From positions 186,001 to 250,000 of the forward strand of contig CAWDUT010000004.1 in assembly GCA_963805525.1 (NCBI GenBank): a stretch of DNA of 64,000 bases, written 5' to 3'. Numbering within the stretch: position 1 is the first letter of the stretch; each line of letters starts with the position of its first letter. This stretch comes from DASQFQ01 sp963805525 (lineage in GTDB: Bacteria; Actinomycetota; Thermoleophilia; Solirubrobacterales; Solirubrobacteraceae). The notes beneath the pieces are model-generated. The model made no database searches. It was not told where the DNA came from and saw nothing but the letters and a program-made list of their open reading frames with translations. Below are positions 1-7,768 of this stretch, piece by piece. The translations under genes were made by a program, and so were the position numbers.

Positions 1-234
1 GGGGAGCGCCGGCCGGTGCGTGACGTACGTGCCCGAGCCATGCCGCCGCGAGACGTAGCCCTCCTCCTCGAGCATCGCGATCGCGGCGCGCATCGACGAG
101 CGCGACACGGTCTCCTGCCGCGCCAGCTCCGGCTCCGACGGGATCCGCTCGCCCGGCCGCCACTCGCCCGCGCGGATCCGCGCCCGCAGCTCCTGGGCGA
201 GGCTGTGGCGCAGCGAGCGACGCGCGGTGGTCAC
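1..234 (-). CDS. GntR-family regulator, N-terminal part (cut by window edge)
   Basis: The 78 codons visible encode a GntR winged helix-turn-helix: a helix around SLAQELRARI, then RPGERIPSEPELA, then the recognition helix region SRSSMRAAIAMLEEEGY and the wing RRHGSGTYVT. The GTG start at 232-234 overlaps the stop of the alcohol dehydrogenase upstream of it (GTGA), so the two are translationally coupled. The effector-binding domain lies beyond position 1, so the subfamily (FadR, HutC or other) cannot be told. It probably controls the dehydrogenase and the divergent TIM-barrel gene through the dyad at 1328-1342; that link is inference from position. Confidence 0.85.
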   Translation of the reverse strand, partial: MTTARRSLRHSLAQELRARIRAGEWRPGERIPSEPELARQETVSRSSMRAAIAMLEEEGYVSRRHGSGTYVTHRPALP

Positions 235-1289
235 GGCGCGACGACGACCTTGAGCGCCTCGCCGGCGCGGATCCGCGGGAACGCGTCGGGCGTCTCGTCG
301 AGCCCGATGATGTCCGAGACCACGGAGCGGATGCCGCCCGCGTCGGCGGCCAGCATGTCGAGCGCCGCCACCTGGTCGCGGTGCCGCGACGCGTAGGAGC
401 CGTGGACCTGGACCTCCTTGTAATGCAGGACGTTGGAGGGGAACTGGATGTGCGTCGTGCCCTTGGGCAGGCCGCCGAAGAACAGCACGCGCCCGCGCGG
501 CGCGGCCATCTCCATCGCCTCCTGCTGGGCGATATCGCTCGAGCAGGCGACGATCACGACGTCGGCGCCGAAGCCGTCGGTCTCGCGCGACACCGCGGCG
601 ACGCCGTCGGCGTCCTCGGTGTCGAGGTAGGCGACGCGGTCGTCGCCGACGATCGCGTGCGCAAGCTCGAGGCGCTTCGCCGTACGCTCGAGCAGCATCA
701 CGTGGCCCGCGCCCTGCAGCCGCGCGAGCGCGACGTGCGCGGTGCCGACCGGGCCGGCGCCGATGACGACCACGACGTCGTCGAGGCCGATGCCGATGTC
801 CTTGTGGCCGCAGATCACGTCGGAGAGCGGGTCGGCGAACGTCGCGTGCGCGGCCGACAGCCCGTCGGGGATGCGGAACAGGTTCTTGAGCGCGATGTTG
901 GGGATGACCACCCGCTCGGCGTAGGCGCCGGGGTGGTCGAAGCCCATCAGCTCGCCGTTGAGGCAGAGGTTCTCGGCGCCGCCGCGGCACATCCGGCAGC
1001 GCCCGCACCACAGCGTCGAGATGCAATGGACCGCGTCGCCCACCGAGATGCCGCTCGCGGCGACCTCCTCCTCTGCGCGCGAGCCGATCTCGACAACCTC
1101 GCCGGAGATCTCGTGGCCGAGCACCCAGGGCGCCTCGATCCGACGATCGCCGTTGTAGAAGGAGCGCACGTCGGTGCCGCAGACCCCGCACGCCAAGACG
1201 TGCAGGAGCACGCCGTCCTCGGGGCATTCAGCGTCCGGCGCGGTGCCGACGTCCATGCTGCCGGGCCCGTTCCAGATCGCTGCGCGCAC
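231..1289 (-). CDS. Zinc-dependent alcohol/polyol dehydrogenase
   Basis: Medium-chain dehydrogenase of 352 residues, full family length. The catalytic zinc site is visible as ACGVCGTD near residue 36 and GHE near 58; a structural zinc loop with four cysteines is present (CGRCRMCRGGAENLC). The NAD(P)-binding Rossmann motif is GAGPVG near residue 178. The family oxidises sugar alcohols or other secondary alcohols; the substrate here is not clear. It is coupled to the GntR gene downstream and divergent from the TIM-barrel gene at 1376, so the three look like a small catabolic unit. Sorbitol/threonine-dehydrogenase-like members are the closest in style. Confidence 0.85.
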   Translation of the reverse strand: MRAAIWNGPGSMDVGTAPDAECPEDGVLLHVLACGVCGTDVRSFYNGDRRIEAPWVLGHEISGEVVEIGSRAEEEVAASGISVGDAVHCISTLWCGRCRMCRGGAENLCLNGELMGFDHPGAYAERVVIPNIALKNLFRIPDGLSAAHATFADPLSDVICGHKDIGIGLDDVVVVIGAGPVGTAHVALARLQGAGHVMLLERTAKRLELAHAIVGDDRVAYLDTEDADGVAAVSRETDGFGADVVIVACSSDIAQQEAMEMAAPRGRVLFFGGLPKGTTHIQFPSNVLHYKEVQVHGSYASRHRDQVAALDMLAADAGGIRSVVSDIIGLDETPDAFPRIRAGEALKVVVAP

Positions 1290-1327
1290 TGCTCCTCCTC
1301 AGTTGGCTAAACCGGTGCTAGCGTACC

Positions 1328-1342
1328 AGTTGTCCGACAACT
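1328..1342. promoter_or_regulatory. Candidate GntR operator (dyad) in divergent gap
   Basis: AGTTGTC-C-GACAACT is a perfect inverted repeat with 7-bp arms around one base. Its core TTGTCCGACAA fits TNGTNNNACNA, the consensus known for FadR-type GntR regulators. It lies between the dehydrogenase/GntR unit (minus) and the TIM-barrel gene (plus). A related site is at 3654-3672. Confidence 0.6.
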
Positions 1343-1375
1343 ACGGCCCAGGTGTCCAAGGCTCAGGAGACCCGA

Positions 1376-2050
1376 ATGATCGAGTTCATCTTCATGCTCA
1401 CGCGCGATGACGTGACCCTCTCAGACGCGCGCGACGTGTACGCCTCGATCGCTCAGACCGGTGTCCGGCACGTCGGCTGCAAGGACGTCGGGCTCCCCAC
1501 CGATGAGCTCAAGGCGCTGATGGACGACATCCGCTCCAACGGCCACGAGACCTGGATCGAGGTCGTGTCCGAGACCGAGCAGGACGAGCTCGCCTCCGCC
1601 CGCGCCGCGGCCGAGATCCGCCCCGACCACCTGATCGGCGGCACGCGGATCGAGAAGGTCCAGGCGATCCTCGACGGCACGGGCGTGAAGTACTGGCCCT
1701 ACGTCGGCCAGATCGTCGGCCATCCCTGCCTGCTGCGCGGCTCGATCGACGAGATCGTCGCGGACACCAAGCACGCCGCCGAGCTCGGCGTCGACGGCAT
1801 CAACCTGCTCGCCTACCGCTACGACGGCGACGTCGAGGCGCTCACCCGCGCCGTCGTCGGCGCCACGGACCTGCCGGTCATCTGCGCCGGCTCGGTCGAC
1901 TCCGTCGAGCGCATCCGCGCGCTCGAGGCATGCGGCGCCTGGGCCTTCACGATCGGCACGGCCGCGCTCGACGGCGTGCTCGTGGAGAACACGCCGCTGA
2001 GCGGGCAGTTGCAGGCGGCGCTCGACGCCGCCGCCGGCGCCCCCGCCTAA
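1376..2050 (+). CDS. TIM-barrel protein of unknown substrate
   Basis: 224 residues from the ATG at 1376, chosen because AGGAG lies a few bases upstream; an in-frame GTG at 1352 is possible. The protein has alternating strand/helix blocks of a beta/alpha barrel, with VICAGSVDSVERIRALEACGAWAFTIGTAALDG near the C terminus resembling the phosphate-binding end of HisA/NanE/TrpF-type barrels. I cannot name the reaction. Divergent from the dehydrogenase and convergent with the permease, it probably belongs to the same GntR-controlled catabolic unit. Confidence 0.7.
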   Translation: MIEFIFMLTRDDVTLSDARDVYASIAQTGVRHVGCKDVGLPTDELKALMDDIRSNGHETWIEVVSETEQDELASARAAAEIRPDHLIGGTRIEKVQAILDGTGVKYWPYVGQIVGHPCLLRGSIDEIVADTKHAAELGVDGINLLAYRYDGDVEALTRAVVGATDLPVICAGSVDSVERIRALEACGAWAFTIGTAALDGVLVENTPLSGQLQAALDAAAGAPA

Positions 2051-2058
2051 GCGGGGGC
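2039..2058. terminator. Bidirectional hairpin holding both convergent stop codons
   Basis: GCCCCCGC-CTAA-GCGGGGGC: perfect 8-bp stem with a CTAA loop. The TAA of the TIM-barrel gene (2048-2050) and the TAG of the permease (2047-2049, minus) overlap inside the loop. There is no clear U-tract on either side. Confidence 0.6.
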
Positions 2059-3618
2059 CGTGCCGGGCGCGGGCTCGTCGATCGCGCCCTCGTCGATCAT
2101 CCGGCCGATCACGTCGAACTTCGCGCGGTTGCTGCGCTTCAGTACGACCGCGTAAAGGAGCCCGACGACGACGCCGATCACGGCGATCGGGGCGATCAGG
2201 TCCACGTAGCCGATCGTGCCGGCCAGCGTGTCGATGTTCTTGAACAGCAGGTAGATCGCGAACACCTGGCCGAGGATCGCGATGATCGGGCACAGCACGA
2301 CGACCAGCCACGAGTCCGGGTGCTTGTGGCGCCGGTGCCACAAGATCACGGCGAGCGCGCAGGTCGCCTGGATCGCGAGGATCCACACCACGCCCTGGAC
2401 GGCCATCATCGTGTAGATACGGACGTAGGCGGTGTCGAACGCGTCCTTGTAGCCGAAGCCGGAGCCGGCGCCCCAGGCCAGCACCAGCACGATCGCGAAC
2501 ACGGTCTGGGAAACGCTCGCGATGTACGGCGACTTGTGGGTCCGGTGCGTGCGGCCGAACGCGCGGGGCAGGATCCCTTCGCGGCCCATCGCGTAGAAGT
2601 AGCGCATGGCCACGTTGTGGAAGGCCATCGCGCACGCGAACGAACCGGTGAGGATCAGCACCTGCATGACGGTCGCCAGCCAGTTCGTGCCGAAGTCCCG
2701 CATCGCGACGAAGAACGGGCCATCCGGGTTCTGCGCGTCCTTGATCAGCGTCGACTGCGGGAACGCGGAGACGAACGCCAGCGACGTGAGGACGTAGCCG
2801 ATGCCGAGGCCGATGACCGAGAAGAGCGTCGCCCGTGGCACGATCCTCGCCGGGTTCTTCGACTCCTCGGCGTAGTTCGGTATCGCCTCGAACCCGACCC
2901 ACGACCAGAACGCGAGGAACAACCCCACGCCGGCGGCCAGGCCGGGGCCCGGGTCGGTGAGCTTGAACATGTTCAGCGACTGGAGCTGGATGCCGTCGGC
3001 CTTCGACCCGCCGCCGCCGAAGACGAGCAGGTCGAAGATCGTGAGGATGATGATCTCGCCGATCAGCGCGAAGCCGAGCACGCGCACCGACAACTCGACG
3101 TCGAAGAAGCAGAACACGCTGATGAGCACGGCCGCGAACAGCGAGAACGCGATCCACGGGATGTGCCAGCCGAACCAGTCGTTGAAGTTCGTGGCCGCGA
3201 AGTAGGCGAAGCCGCCGAGCAGCGAGACCTCGAACAGCGAGTAGGCGAGCGCCCCGGTGATACCGGTCGCCAGCCCGAGCTCACGGCCGAGGCCGTGCGA
3301 GATGAACGTGTAGAAGCCGCCGGCGGCGCGCATCTTCCGCGCCATCGCGACGTAGCCGACCGAGAAGATCGTGAGGATGATCGTGGCGAACAGGAACGCG
3401 GCCGGGGTGTAGAGGCCGGTGCCGAACCCCACTGAGAACGGGACGTTGAACAGCATGGCCGAGATGGGCGCCGCGCCCGTCACCGCGACGAAGATCACCC
3501 CCCAGAGACCGACGGCGTTCGGCTTCAGGCGGTCGACGCCCGAGTCCCCGGCGTAAACCGACTCGACGGTGCCCTCGTGACGAGCGGCGACCCCGGAGTC
3601 CGGCTTGGTGGTGGCCAT
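2047..3618 (-). CDS. APC-family amino acid/amine permease
   Basis: 523 residues with about a dozen hydrophobic segments. The N-terminal block GLWGVIFVAVTGAAPISAML and the segment AAGGFYTFISHGLGRELG match the APC superfamily (amino acid-polyamine-organocation transporters). It lies downstream of the GntR regulator of the microcompartment locus, separated by a 60-bp gap with its own operator-like dyad. RMM-type microcompartment loci typically carry such a permease, so uptake of an amino alcohol or related amine is the likely job. That substrate is inference. Confidence 0.9.
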   Translation of the reverse strand: MATTKPDSGVAARHEGTVESVYAGDSGVDRLKPNAVGLWGVIFVAVTGAAPISAMLFNVPFSVGFGTGLYTPAAFLFATIILTIFSVGYVAMARKMRAAGGFYTFISHGLGRELGLATGITGALAYSLFEVSLLGGFAYFAATNFNDWFGWHIPWIAFSLFAAVLISVFCFFDVELSVRVLGFALIGEIIILTIFDLLVFGGGGSKADGIQLQSLNMFKLTDPGPGLAAGVGLFLAFWSWVGFEAIPNYAEESKNPARIVPRATLFSVIGLGIGYVLTSLAFVSAFPQSTLIKDAQNPDGPFFVAMRDFGTNWLATVMQVLILTGSFACAMAFHNVAMRYFYAMGREGILPRAFGRTHRTHKSPYIASVSQTVFAIVLVLAWGAGSGFGYKDAFDTAYVRIYTMMAVQGVVWILAIQATCALAVILWHRRHKHPDSWLVVVLCPIIAILGQVFAIYLLFKNIDTLAGTIGYVDLIAPIAVIGVVVGLLYAVVLKRSNRAKFDVIGRMIDEGAIDEPAPGTAPA

Positions 3619-3649
3619 GTGTCCCCTTCTCCTCTACGCGGTCCCTCGC

Positions 3650-3672
3650 GGACAAAGTTGTCCTACGACTTT
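3650..3672. promoter_or_regulatory. Candidate GntR operator upstream of the permease
   Basis: Two overlapping dyads: GGACAA-AG-TTGTCC (3650-3663, perfect) and AAAGTTGTCCTACGACTTT (3654-3672). The latter contains TTGTCCTACGA, fitting TNGTNNNACNA like the site at 1328-1342. It lies 32-54 bp before the permease ATG. Confidence 0.5.
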
Positions 3673-3678
3673 CGAGAT

Positions 3679-4419
3679 TCAACCATCTGATTCCTGCCGT
3701 GGCAAGGAGCGGACCACCATCCGCGCCCGGTCGGCGCGGAAGAGGTCGTGTGAGCGCTCGAACGGGCGCCCGCCGGCATCCCATGCGGTGCGGGCAACGG
3801 CCAGCAGCGGCGCGCCGCGGCGCAGCTCGAGCAGCCGCGCCTCGGCGGCCCCGGCCGACACGACCTCGATGTGCTCCTCCGCCTCGCCGGGCGCGAGCTC
3901 GTAGTGCGCCTGCAGCAGCTCGTACAGCGATCCGCCGAGCGAGCGGTCGAGCAGTCCGGGGAAGCGCTCGGCCGGGAACAGCGCGCGCTCGAGCGAGAGC
4001 GGCTCGCCGTCGGCCAGGCGCACGCGCACGACCTCGAGCACCAGCGCGCCCTCGGGGAGCTCCAGCGCCTCCGCGGCGTCTTGGTCCGCCTCCACGGTGG
4101 CGGTCGAGAGCACCCGCGCGTCGGACTGGAAGCCGCCGCGGCGAAGGTAGGCGGGCAGCCCGGCGAGCGTGGTCAGGTCGCGCTCGACCTTGCGCTCGGC
4201 GACGAAGATCCCGCCGCCCCGGCCGCGCGTCCGCCTGATGACACCCCCGCGTTCGAGGTCGCCCAGCGCGGCCCGGATCGTCGAGCGCGACACGCCCAGG
4301 CGCTCCGCCAGCTCCCGCTCCGCACCGACACGAGCGCCCGGGCCGGGCAGCTCCGCGAGGAGCCGCTCGCGCGCGGCGAGCGCGGTCGGCCCGAGCGAGA
4401 CGGCGGAGCCTTCGGGCAT
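3679..4419 (-). CDS. GntR-family regulator with UTRA-type ligand domain (HutC type)
   Basis: 246 residues. The N-terminal wHTH spans about 15-80 (AERELAERLGVSRSTIRAALGDLERGG, then the wing RTRGRGGGIFVAE). The remainder resembles a UTRA ligand domain: LEVVRVRLADGEPLSLERALFPAERFPGLL and the repeated final strand LLAVARTAWDAGGRPFERSHDLFR. The ATG directly abuts the stop of the SDR upstream, so it is the distal regulator gene of the microcompartment operon. The likely role is substrate-responsive control of the locus. Confidence 0.9.
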   Translation of the reverse strand: MPEGSAVSLGPTALAARERLLAELPGPGARVGAERELAERLGVSRSTIRAALGDLERGGVIRRTRGRGGGIFVAERKVERDLTTLAGLPAYLRRGGFQSDARVLSTATVEADQDAAEALELPEGALVLEVVRVRLADGEPLSLERALFPAERFPGLLDRSLGGSLYELLQAHYELAPGEAEEHIEVVSAGAAEARLLELRRGAPLLAVARTAWDAGGRPFERSHDLFRADRARMVVRSLPRQESDG

Positions 4420-5184
4420 CTACACCGCGTCGAGGGCCAGCTGGCCCTCGGGCAGGATCTGCCCGCCGTCGACCACGAGCTGCTGCCCGGTGATGTAGCC
4501 GGCCTCGTCGGTGGCGAAGAAGAGCGCGGCGTTGCCGATGTCCTCGACCTTCCCGAGCCGGCCCTGGGGGATCGCCGCCTCCATCGTCTTGCGGTAGTCG
4601 TCGCCGAGCTCGTCGAGCCCCTCGGTCTCGATGTTGCCCGGCATCACGGCGTTGATGGTGATGTTGCGCGCGGCCAGCTCGATCGCGGCGGTGCGGAGGA
4701 AGCCGAGCTGCGCGGCCTTGGTGGCGCCGTAGTGCGACCAGCCCGGGAAGCCCGTGATCGGCCCGGTGATCGAGGACGTCACGATCACGCGGCCGTGGCC
4801 GCTGGCCTCGAGCGGGTTGAGGGCGGCCTTGACCGACAGCATCGTGCCCTTGACGTTGGTGGCGAAGATCGCGTCGATGTCGTGCTCGCTCATGTCGGCG
4901 AGCTTGACGTCGGGGAAGATGCCGGCGTTCGCGCACAGGACGTCGAGGCCGCCGAACTCCTCGACGGTCTCGGTCACCATGCGCTCGCAATCGGCGGCGC
5001 TCGCCACGTCGGCGATCAGGTAGCGGGCGCCGAGCTCCTGCGCCGCCGCCTCCCCCCGCTCGCGGTCGCGGCCGGCGATGGCGACGTTGGCGCCCGCGCG
5101 CGCGAAGACGCCGGCGATGCCCTTGCCGATGCCCTTCGTGCCGCCGGTGACGAGGACGGTGCGGCCGGTCAGGGGAGTGAACAT
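4420..5184 (-). CDS. Short-chain dehydrogenase of the microcompartment locus
   Basis: Classical SDR of 254 residues: cofactor motif TGGTKGIG at 13-20, NAG at 86-88, catalytic Ser138, Tyr152 and Lys156. In RMM-type loci the SDR has been characterised as a 1-amino-2-propanol dehydrogenase interconverting aminopropanol and aminoacetone; that assignment is carried over by context. No encapsulation-like tail is obvious. It sits 10 bp after the kinase and abuts the GntR gene. Confidence 0.9.
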   Translation of the reverse strand: MFTPLTGRTVLVTGGTKGIGKGIAGVFARAGANVAIAGRDRERGEAAAQELGARYLIADVASAADCERMVTETVEEFGGLDVLCANAGIFPDVKLADMSEHDIDAIFATNVKGTMLSVKAALNPLEASGHGRVIVTSSITGPITGFPGWSHYGATKAAQLGFLRTAAIELAARNITINAVMPGNIETEGLDELGDDYRKTMEAAIPQGRLGKVEDIGNAALFFATDEAGYITGQQLVVDGGQILPEGQLALDAV

Positions 5185-5194
5185 CGGGGATCTC

Positions 5195-6154
5195 CTAGGC
5201 GTGGGTTGACAGGTAGCGCTCCGCCAGCGCGCAGGTGCCGGCGGTGAAGCCCGCGCCGAGCTCCGCGGCCTCGGTGGCGAACGTGTGGTGCGAGCCGATC
5301 CAGGCCACCAGCAGCAGGCGGCGCAACATCACGAAGGTGGCGAGCTCGGCCTCGTCGGCGGCATCCAGGGGCGCCACGGAGCGGTAGCCCTCCAGCCACG
5401 CCGCCTGCAGCTCGGGCACGCGCGGGTGGTCCTCCATGAACGAGACCGTGGTCGCGAAGTCGTACATGAACCAGGTGAAGCCGGAGTCGTCGAAGTCGAT
5501 CACGCGCACGTGGCCGTCGTCGACGAGGAGGTTGGCGAGGCGGATGTCGGCGTGGACCAGGCCGTAGCGCTCGGGGGCTTGCCCGTACGCGGCGAGGCGG
5601 GCGGCGATCGTCGCGTCGAGCCGGCCCAGCAGCGCGAGCTCCTCCGGCCCCATCCCGAGCCCGTCCTGCCAGCGGCCCCAGTGCCCGGCGGCGCCCAGCG
5701 TGTGGTCGTAGTCCCACGGCGGGCGGTCGAAGCCGGCGGGCGGCTCCCACGCGCGCGCATGCGCGTGCATGCGCGCCGAGACCGCTCCGAGGACCTTGAA
5801 GCCGTCGAGGACGGCGTCGCCCTCCGGGTCGGGCTCGCTACCGGGCAGCCACTCCCACAGCACGACGTTGTAACCGTCGACGTGGACCACGCGCTCGCCG
5901 CCGGGCGCGGGCACCGCGGTCGGCGTGTCGACGGCGTCGTCCTCGCGCAGCGCGTCGACCCACTCGAGCTCGGACTCGATCTGGCGCGGCGTGCGGTAGC
6001 CGGGGCGGTGGACGCGCAGCGCGTACCCGTTCGGCGAGTCGGGATCCTCGACGCGGTAGGTGTGGTTCTCGGAGACGTTGCAGAGCGTGGCGGTGGCCCG
6101 CGGCGAGAGGCCGAAGCGCTCGAGCGCCGCCTCCGCCAGCTGGTCCATGCTCAT
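5195..6154 (-). CDS. APH-type kinase (amino-alcohol phosphotransferase candidate)
   Basis: 319 residues, aminoglycoside-phosphotransferase/choline-kinase fold: catalytic loop LVHADIRLANLL (199-210) and metal-binding VIDFDD around Asp220. The ATG at 6152-6154 overlaps the stop of the tandem shell gene (ATGA). In RMM-type loci such a kinase is proposed to phosphorylate the amino alcohol, making a substrate for the class III phospholyase. The sequence HAD instead of HGD in the catalytic loop is a tolerated variant in this family. Confidence 0.85.
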   Translation of the reverse strand: MSMDQLAEAALERFGLSPRATATLCNVSENHTYRVEDPDSPNGYALRVHRPGYRTPRQIESELEWVDALREDDAVDTPTAVPAPGGERVVHVDGYNVVLWEWLPGSEPDPEGDAVLDGFKVLGAVSARMHAHARAWEPPAGFDRPPWDYDHTLGAAGHWGRWQDGLGMGPEELALLGRLDATIAARLAAYGQAPERYGLVHADIRLANLLVDDGHVRVIDFDDSGFTWFMYDFATTVSFMEDHPRVPELQAAWLEGYRSVAPLDAADEAELATFVMLRRLLLVAWIGSHHTFATEAAELGAGFTAGTCALAERYLSTHA

Positions 6155-6783
6155 CCGTCTCTCCCTTTCACGCCCTCGAGCACGCGCGTGATCTCGTCGC
6201 GCGCGAGGACGATATCCGGGGTCGAGCCGGCGAGATAGACCCTGCCCGCGGCGCCGATCATCGAGACGGTGACGAGCGTGAGCTCCGGCGCCACGCGCTC
6301 GGCCGCGTTCGCGGCGACGGCGGCGAACAGCGCCGGCGTCACCTCGACCACGAGCAGCGTCTGGCCGGGGAGCAGCATCGACGCCTCGCGGTTGCGGTTG
6401 ACGATGACCGCGTGCTGGTCGGTCACCTCCTCGATCACGTCGACGTAGTTGAGCTGCGGGCGCAGCGCGTCCTCGGGCGTGGCGCCGATGCCTTTGAGGA
6501 TCGCCTGGCCCGCCTTGTCGACCAGCGCGGGGTCGGCCGCGTGCACCTCGAGCACGCCGAACTGGCGCTCGACGAAGTGGATGCCGGGCTCGACCTCGGG
6601 CACCTCCTTGAGCGCGAGATCGATGATGCGCTCGATCGCCAGGCCGGGCGCGACCTCGACGATCAGCGCGTGATCGCCCTCGATCGGCGGGTAGCCGCGC
6701 GCCCGCAGCGGCGTACCGAGGTACGCCGCGAACTGCCGCCCCAGGTCGGGGATCGGCAGGTAGACGCGGAGCTCGACGGCCAC
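6151..6783 (-). CDS. Tandem-domain BMC shell protein (BMC-T), copy 2
   Basis: 210 residues with two BMC folds. The first half has VEVAPGLAIERIIDLALKEV and VERQFGVLEVHA; the second has LVVEVTPALFAAVAANAAERV followed by TVSMIGAAGRVYLAGSTPDI. It resembles the product of 7765-8370 in layout, including PGLxIE, HAxxVNRN and IGAxGRVY, so the two are paralogues. Trimers of such proteins form shell tiles, often with a gated central pore. It is coupled to the kinase by an ATGA overlap. Confidence 0.9.
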   Translation of the reverse strand: MAVELRVYLPIPDLGRQFAAYLGTPLRARGYPPIEGDHALIVEVAPGLAIERIIDLALKEVPEVEPGIHFVERQFGVLEVHAADPALVDKAGQAILKGIGATPEDALRPQLNYVDVIEEVTDQHAVIVNRNREASMLLPGQTLLVVEVTPALFAAVAANAAERVAPELTLVTVSMIGAAGRVYLAGSTPDIVLARDEITRVLEGVKGRDG

Positions 6784-7062
6784 CTAGGCAGCCGGCGCCG
6801 TGAAGTGCTTCCCGAGCTCGTTGTGCGGGCGCGGGATGACGTGGACGGAGACGAGGTCGCCGACCGTCGACGCGGTCTCCGACCCCGCCTCGGTGGCGGC
6901 CTTGACCGCCCCGACGTCGCCGCGCACGACCACCGCGACCAGGCCGTCGCCGACCTCCTCGCGGGAGATGATCGTCACGTTCGCCGCCTTCACCATCGCG
7001 TCGGCGGCCGCCAGCGCGGCCACGTACCCCTTCGTCTCGATCATGCCGAGCGCTTCGCTCAT
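6784..7062 (-). CDS. Hexameric BMC shell protein (BMC-H)
   Basis: 92 residues, a single BMC domain with the hallmark start EALGMIETKGYVAALAAADAM and the later VxSVHVIPRPH strand/helix. Hexamers tile the flat facets of the shell. This is the only BMC-H gene in the window. Its ATG overlaps the stop of the pentamer gene (ATGA at 7059-7062), and the tandem shell gene starts immediately after its stop. Confidence 0.95.
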   Translation of the reverse strand: MSEALGMIETKGYVAALAAADAMVKAANVTIISREEVGDGLVAVVVRGDVGAVKAATEAGSETASTVGDLVSVHVIPRPHNELGKHFTAPAA

Positions 7063-7316
7063 TGCTGCTCCTCTCCATTGGAGTCCAGGATTCCGATGAT
7101 CAGCGCGTCGAGCGGTGGGTGCTCGGGGCTGAAGTAGTTCGACGCGACCGAGCCCGTGGCGACGAGCACGCGCTCGCCCTCCCCGCTGCCCAGCACATCG
7201 AACGCGATCAGGGTCGAGCCGTCGTCGGTGCGCACCTCGAGCAGCGCGCCGTTGGGCAGCGCGCCGACCCGCCGCGTCGCCCACACCGATCCCGTCACCG
7301 TCGCTCTCAGCATCAT
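7059..7316 (-). CDS. Pentameric BMC vertex protein (BMC-P, EutN/CcmL type)
   Basis: 85 residues with the EutN/CcmL features: start LRATVTGSVWATRRV, the strand GSTLIAFDVLGSGEGERVLVATGS and the C-terminal DALIIGILD. Pentamers close the vertices of the shell. It overlaps both neighbours by 4 nt, so it is strictly co-translated with the hexamer gene. Confidence 0.95.
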   Translation of the reverse strand: MMLRATVTGSVWATRRVGALPNGALLEVRTDDGSTLIAFDVLGSGEGERVLVATGSVASNYFSPEHPPLDALIIGILDSNGEEQQ

Positions 7317-7768
7317 GAAGCCTCCCGTTCGATCTCGATGCCCAGCGCGCGCGCCTTCTCGCGCGCCAGGGGCGTGAGGACCGCGCGCGGCCCGAGCACG
7401 AGCCGGCCGCCCGCCTTGGCCGCCGCGGCGACCGCGCGCTCCGTGACCGCGCCACGGTCGATCCGCGTGGCGCCGGGCGGAGGGCAGCCATTGGGGGCGC
7501 CGCCAAGGGTGAACCGGACCCGGCCCGCGAGGATGGCGTCGCGGTCGGCGCGCGTGAGGAGGTCGCGGACGAAGCGGTTGAGGTCGTCGTCGCCGCCGAG
7601 GGTCACCCGCTCCAACCCTCGACCACCCTCAGGGGGTCTGACCCCTGACGGGCGGTGCACGGCGGCGACCGGCGGCGGCGGGACCTGCGGGGTGACGGTG
7701 TGGCCGTTCGTCCCGGCCAGCGCCTCGGCCAGCAGCTCGCGGAGGATGTCGCGCGCGTCGTCGCTCAT
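7313..7768 (-). CDS. BMC-associated small protein with TPxA motif and N-terminal helix
   Basis: 151 residues. The N terminus DDARDILRELLAEAL is a short amphipathic helix of the encapsulation-peptide type, followed by a Pro-rich linker (about 28-50). Then comes a region with NRFVRDLLTRADRDAILAG and a C-terminal block VTERAVAAAAKAGGRLVLGPRAVLTPLAREKARALGIEIE. A similar TPxA-type tail occurs in several BMC-associated proteins (for example the N-terminal part of EutQ), where its role is unclear. It overlaps the flanking shell genes by 4 nt on each side. Function unknown; scaffold or cargo-adaptor are possibilities. Confidence 0.75.
   Translation of the reverse strand: MSDDARDILRELLAEALAGTNGHTVTPQVPPPPVAAVHRPSGVRPPEGGRGLERVTLGGDDDLNRFVRDLLTRADRDAILAGRVRFTLGGAPNGCPPPGATRIDRGAVTERAVAAAAKAGGRLVLGPRAVLTPLAREKARALGIEIEREAS

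Noticed and set aside
381..1310. Long plus-strand frame antisense to the zinc dehydrogenase
   Set aside because: Its product is low-complexity and rich in Arg/Asp/Ala, and the minus-strand dehydrogenase has all family motifs. This is the usual GC-rich shadow frame.
1930..3435. 501-residue plus-strand frame over the permease
   Set aside because: Composition is Arg/Asp/His-rich and featureless, while the minus strand gives a clean APC permease.
3871..5247. 458-residue plus-strand frame over GntR and SDR genes
   Set aside because: Crosses two genes with complete motifs on the other strand; no motif of its own.
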